The translations under genes and the position numbers were made by a program. The notes beneath the pieces are model-generated. The model ran no database searches. It was not told where the DNA came from and saw only the letters and a list, made by a program, of their open reading frames with translations. Shown here piece after piece: positions 5,209 to 5,224 of a DNA stretch of 5,224 bases (positions are counted from its first letter, which is position 1; each line of letters begins with the position of its first letter). This DNA comes from Alphaproteobacteria bacterium. GTDB lineage: Bacteria; Pseudomonadota; Alphaproteobacteria; Micropepsales; Micropepsaceae. The stretch covers positions 1-5,224 of the forward strand of contig PKWC01000158.1 in assembly GCA_003131925.1 (NCBI GenBank), written 5' to 3'.

Positions 5209-5224
5209 TGCCGAGCCCCCCGGT

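Overview
The window looks like chromosome of a GC-rich proteobacterium, most likely an alphaproteobacterium. This rests on the protein character of UvrC, FolB and PyrD and on strong GC bias at third codon positions, not on a marker gene, so the assignment is tentative. There are eight protein genes, no recognisable tRNA, rRNA, CRISPR array or insertion sequence, and no gene-free stretch longer than about 170 bases.

Left part (1-1556): on the minus strand, a small four-helix membrane protein of the phage_holin_4_2/YvlD type is followed after one base by pyrD. PyrD is the quinone-linked dihydroorotate dehydrogenase of pyrimidine synthesis, and its C-terminal two thirds lie outside the window. 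Divergent from this pair, on the plus strand, is a 2-oxoglutarate/Fe(II) oxygenase of the prolyl-hydroxylase fold with all expected metal and co-substrate residues but no recognisable substrate.

Middle (1582-3459): a complete uvrC on the minus strand, the nuclease subunit of nucleotide excision repair, with every catalytic residue I could look for and the four-cysteine cluster. It converges with the oxygenase gene over 25 bases.

Right part (3460-5224): divergent from uvrC is a two-gene DUF433/DUF5615 cassette, a VapBC-like toxin-antitoxin pair overlapping by 4 bases (GTGA). It meets, tail to tail, a markedly AT-richer gene (locally about 37-47% GC, against about 70% in sampled uvrC sequence) for a small exported protein of unknown function with a W-C-G-S-G-G-C motif. 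That gene begins on a TTG two bases after the stop of folB (dihydroneopterin aldolase, folate synthesis), so it sits where a folB operon partner would be expected.

Overall this is conserved housekeeping DNA (pyrD, uvrC, folB) with an accessory islet of about 1.2 kb (roughly 3540-4720) between uvrC and folB. I see no convincing novel multigene system. The best leads are the AT-rich exported protein fused to the folB transcription unit, the apparently leaderless start of uvrC (and perhaps of the antitoxin), and the orphan oxygenase.
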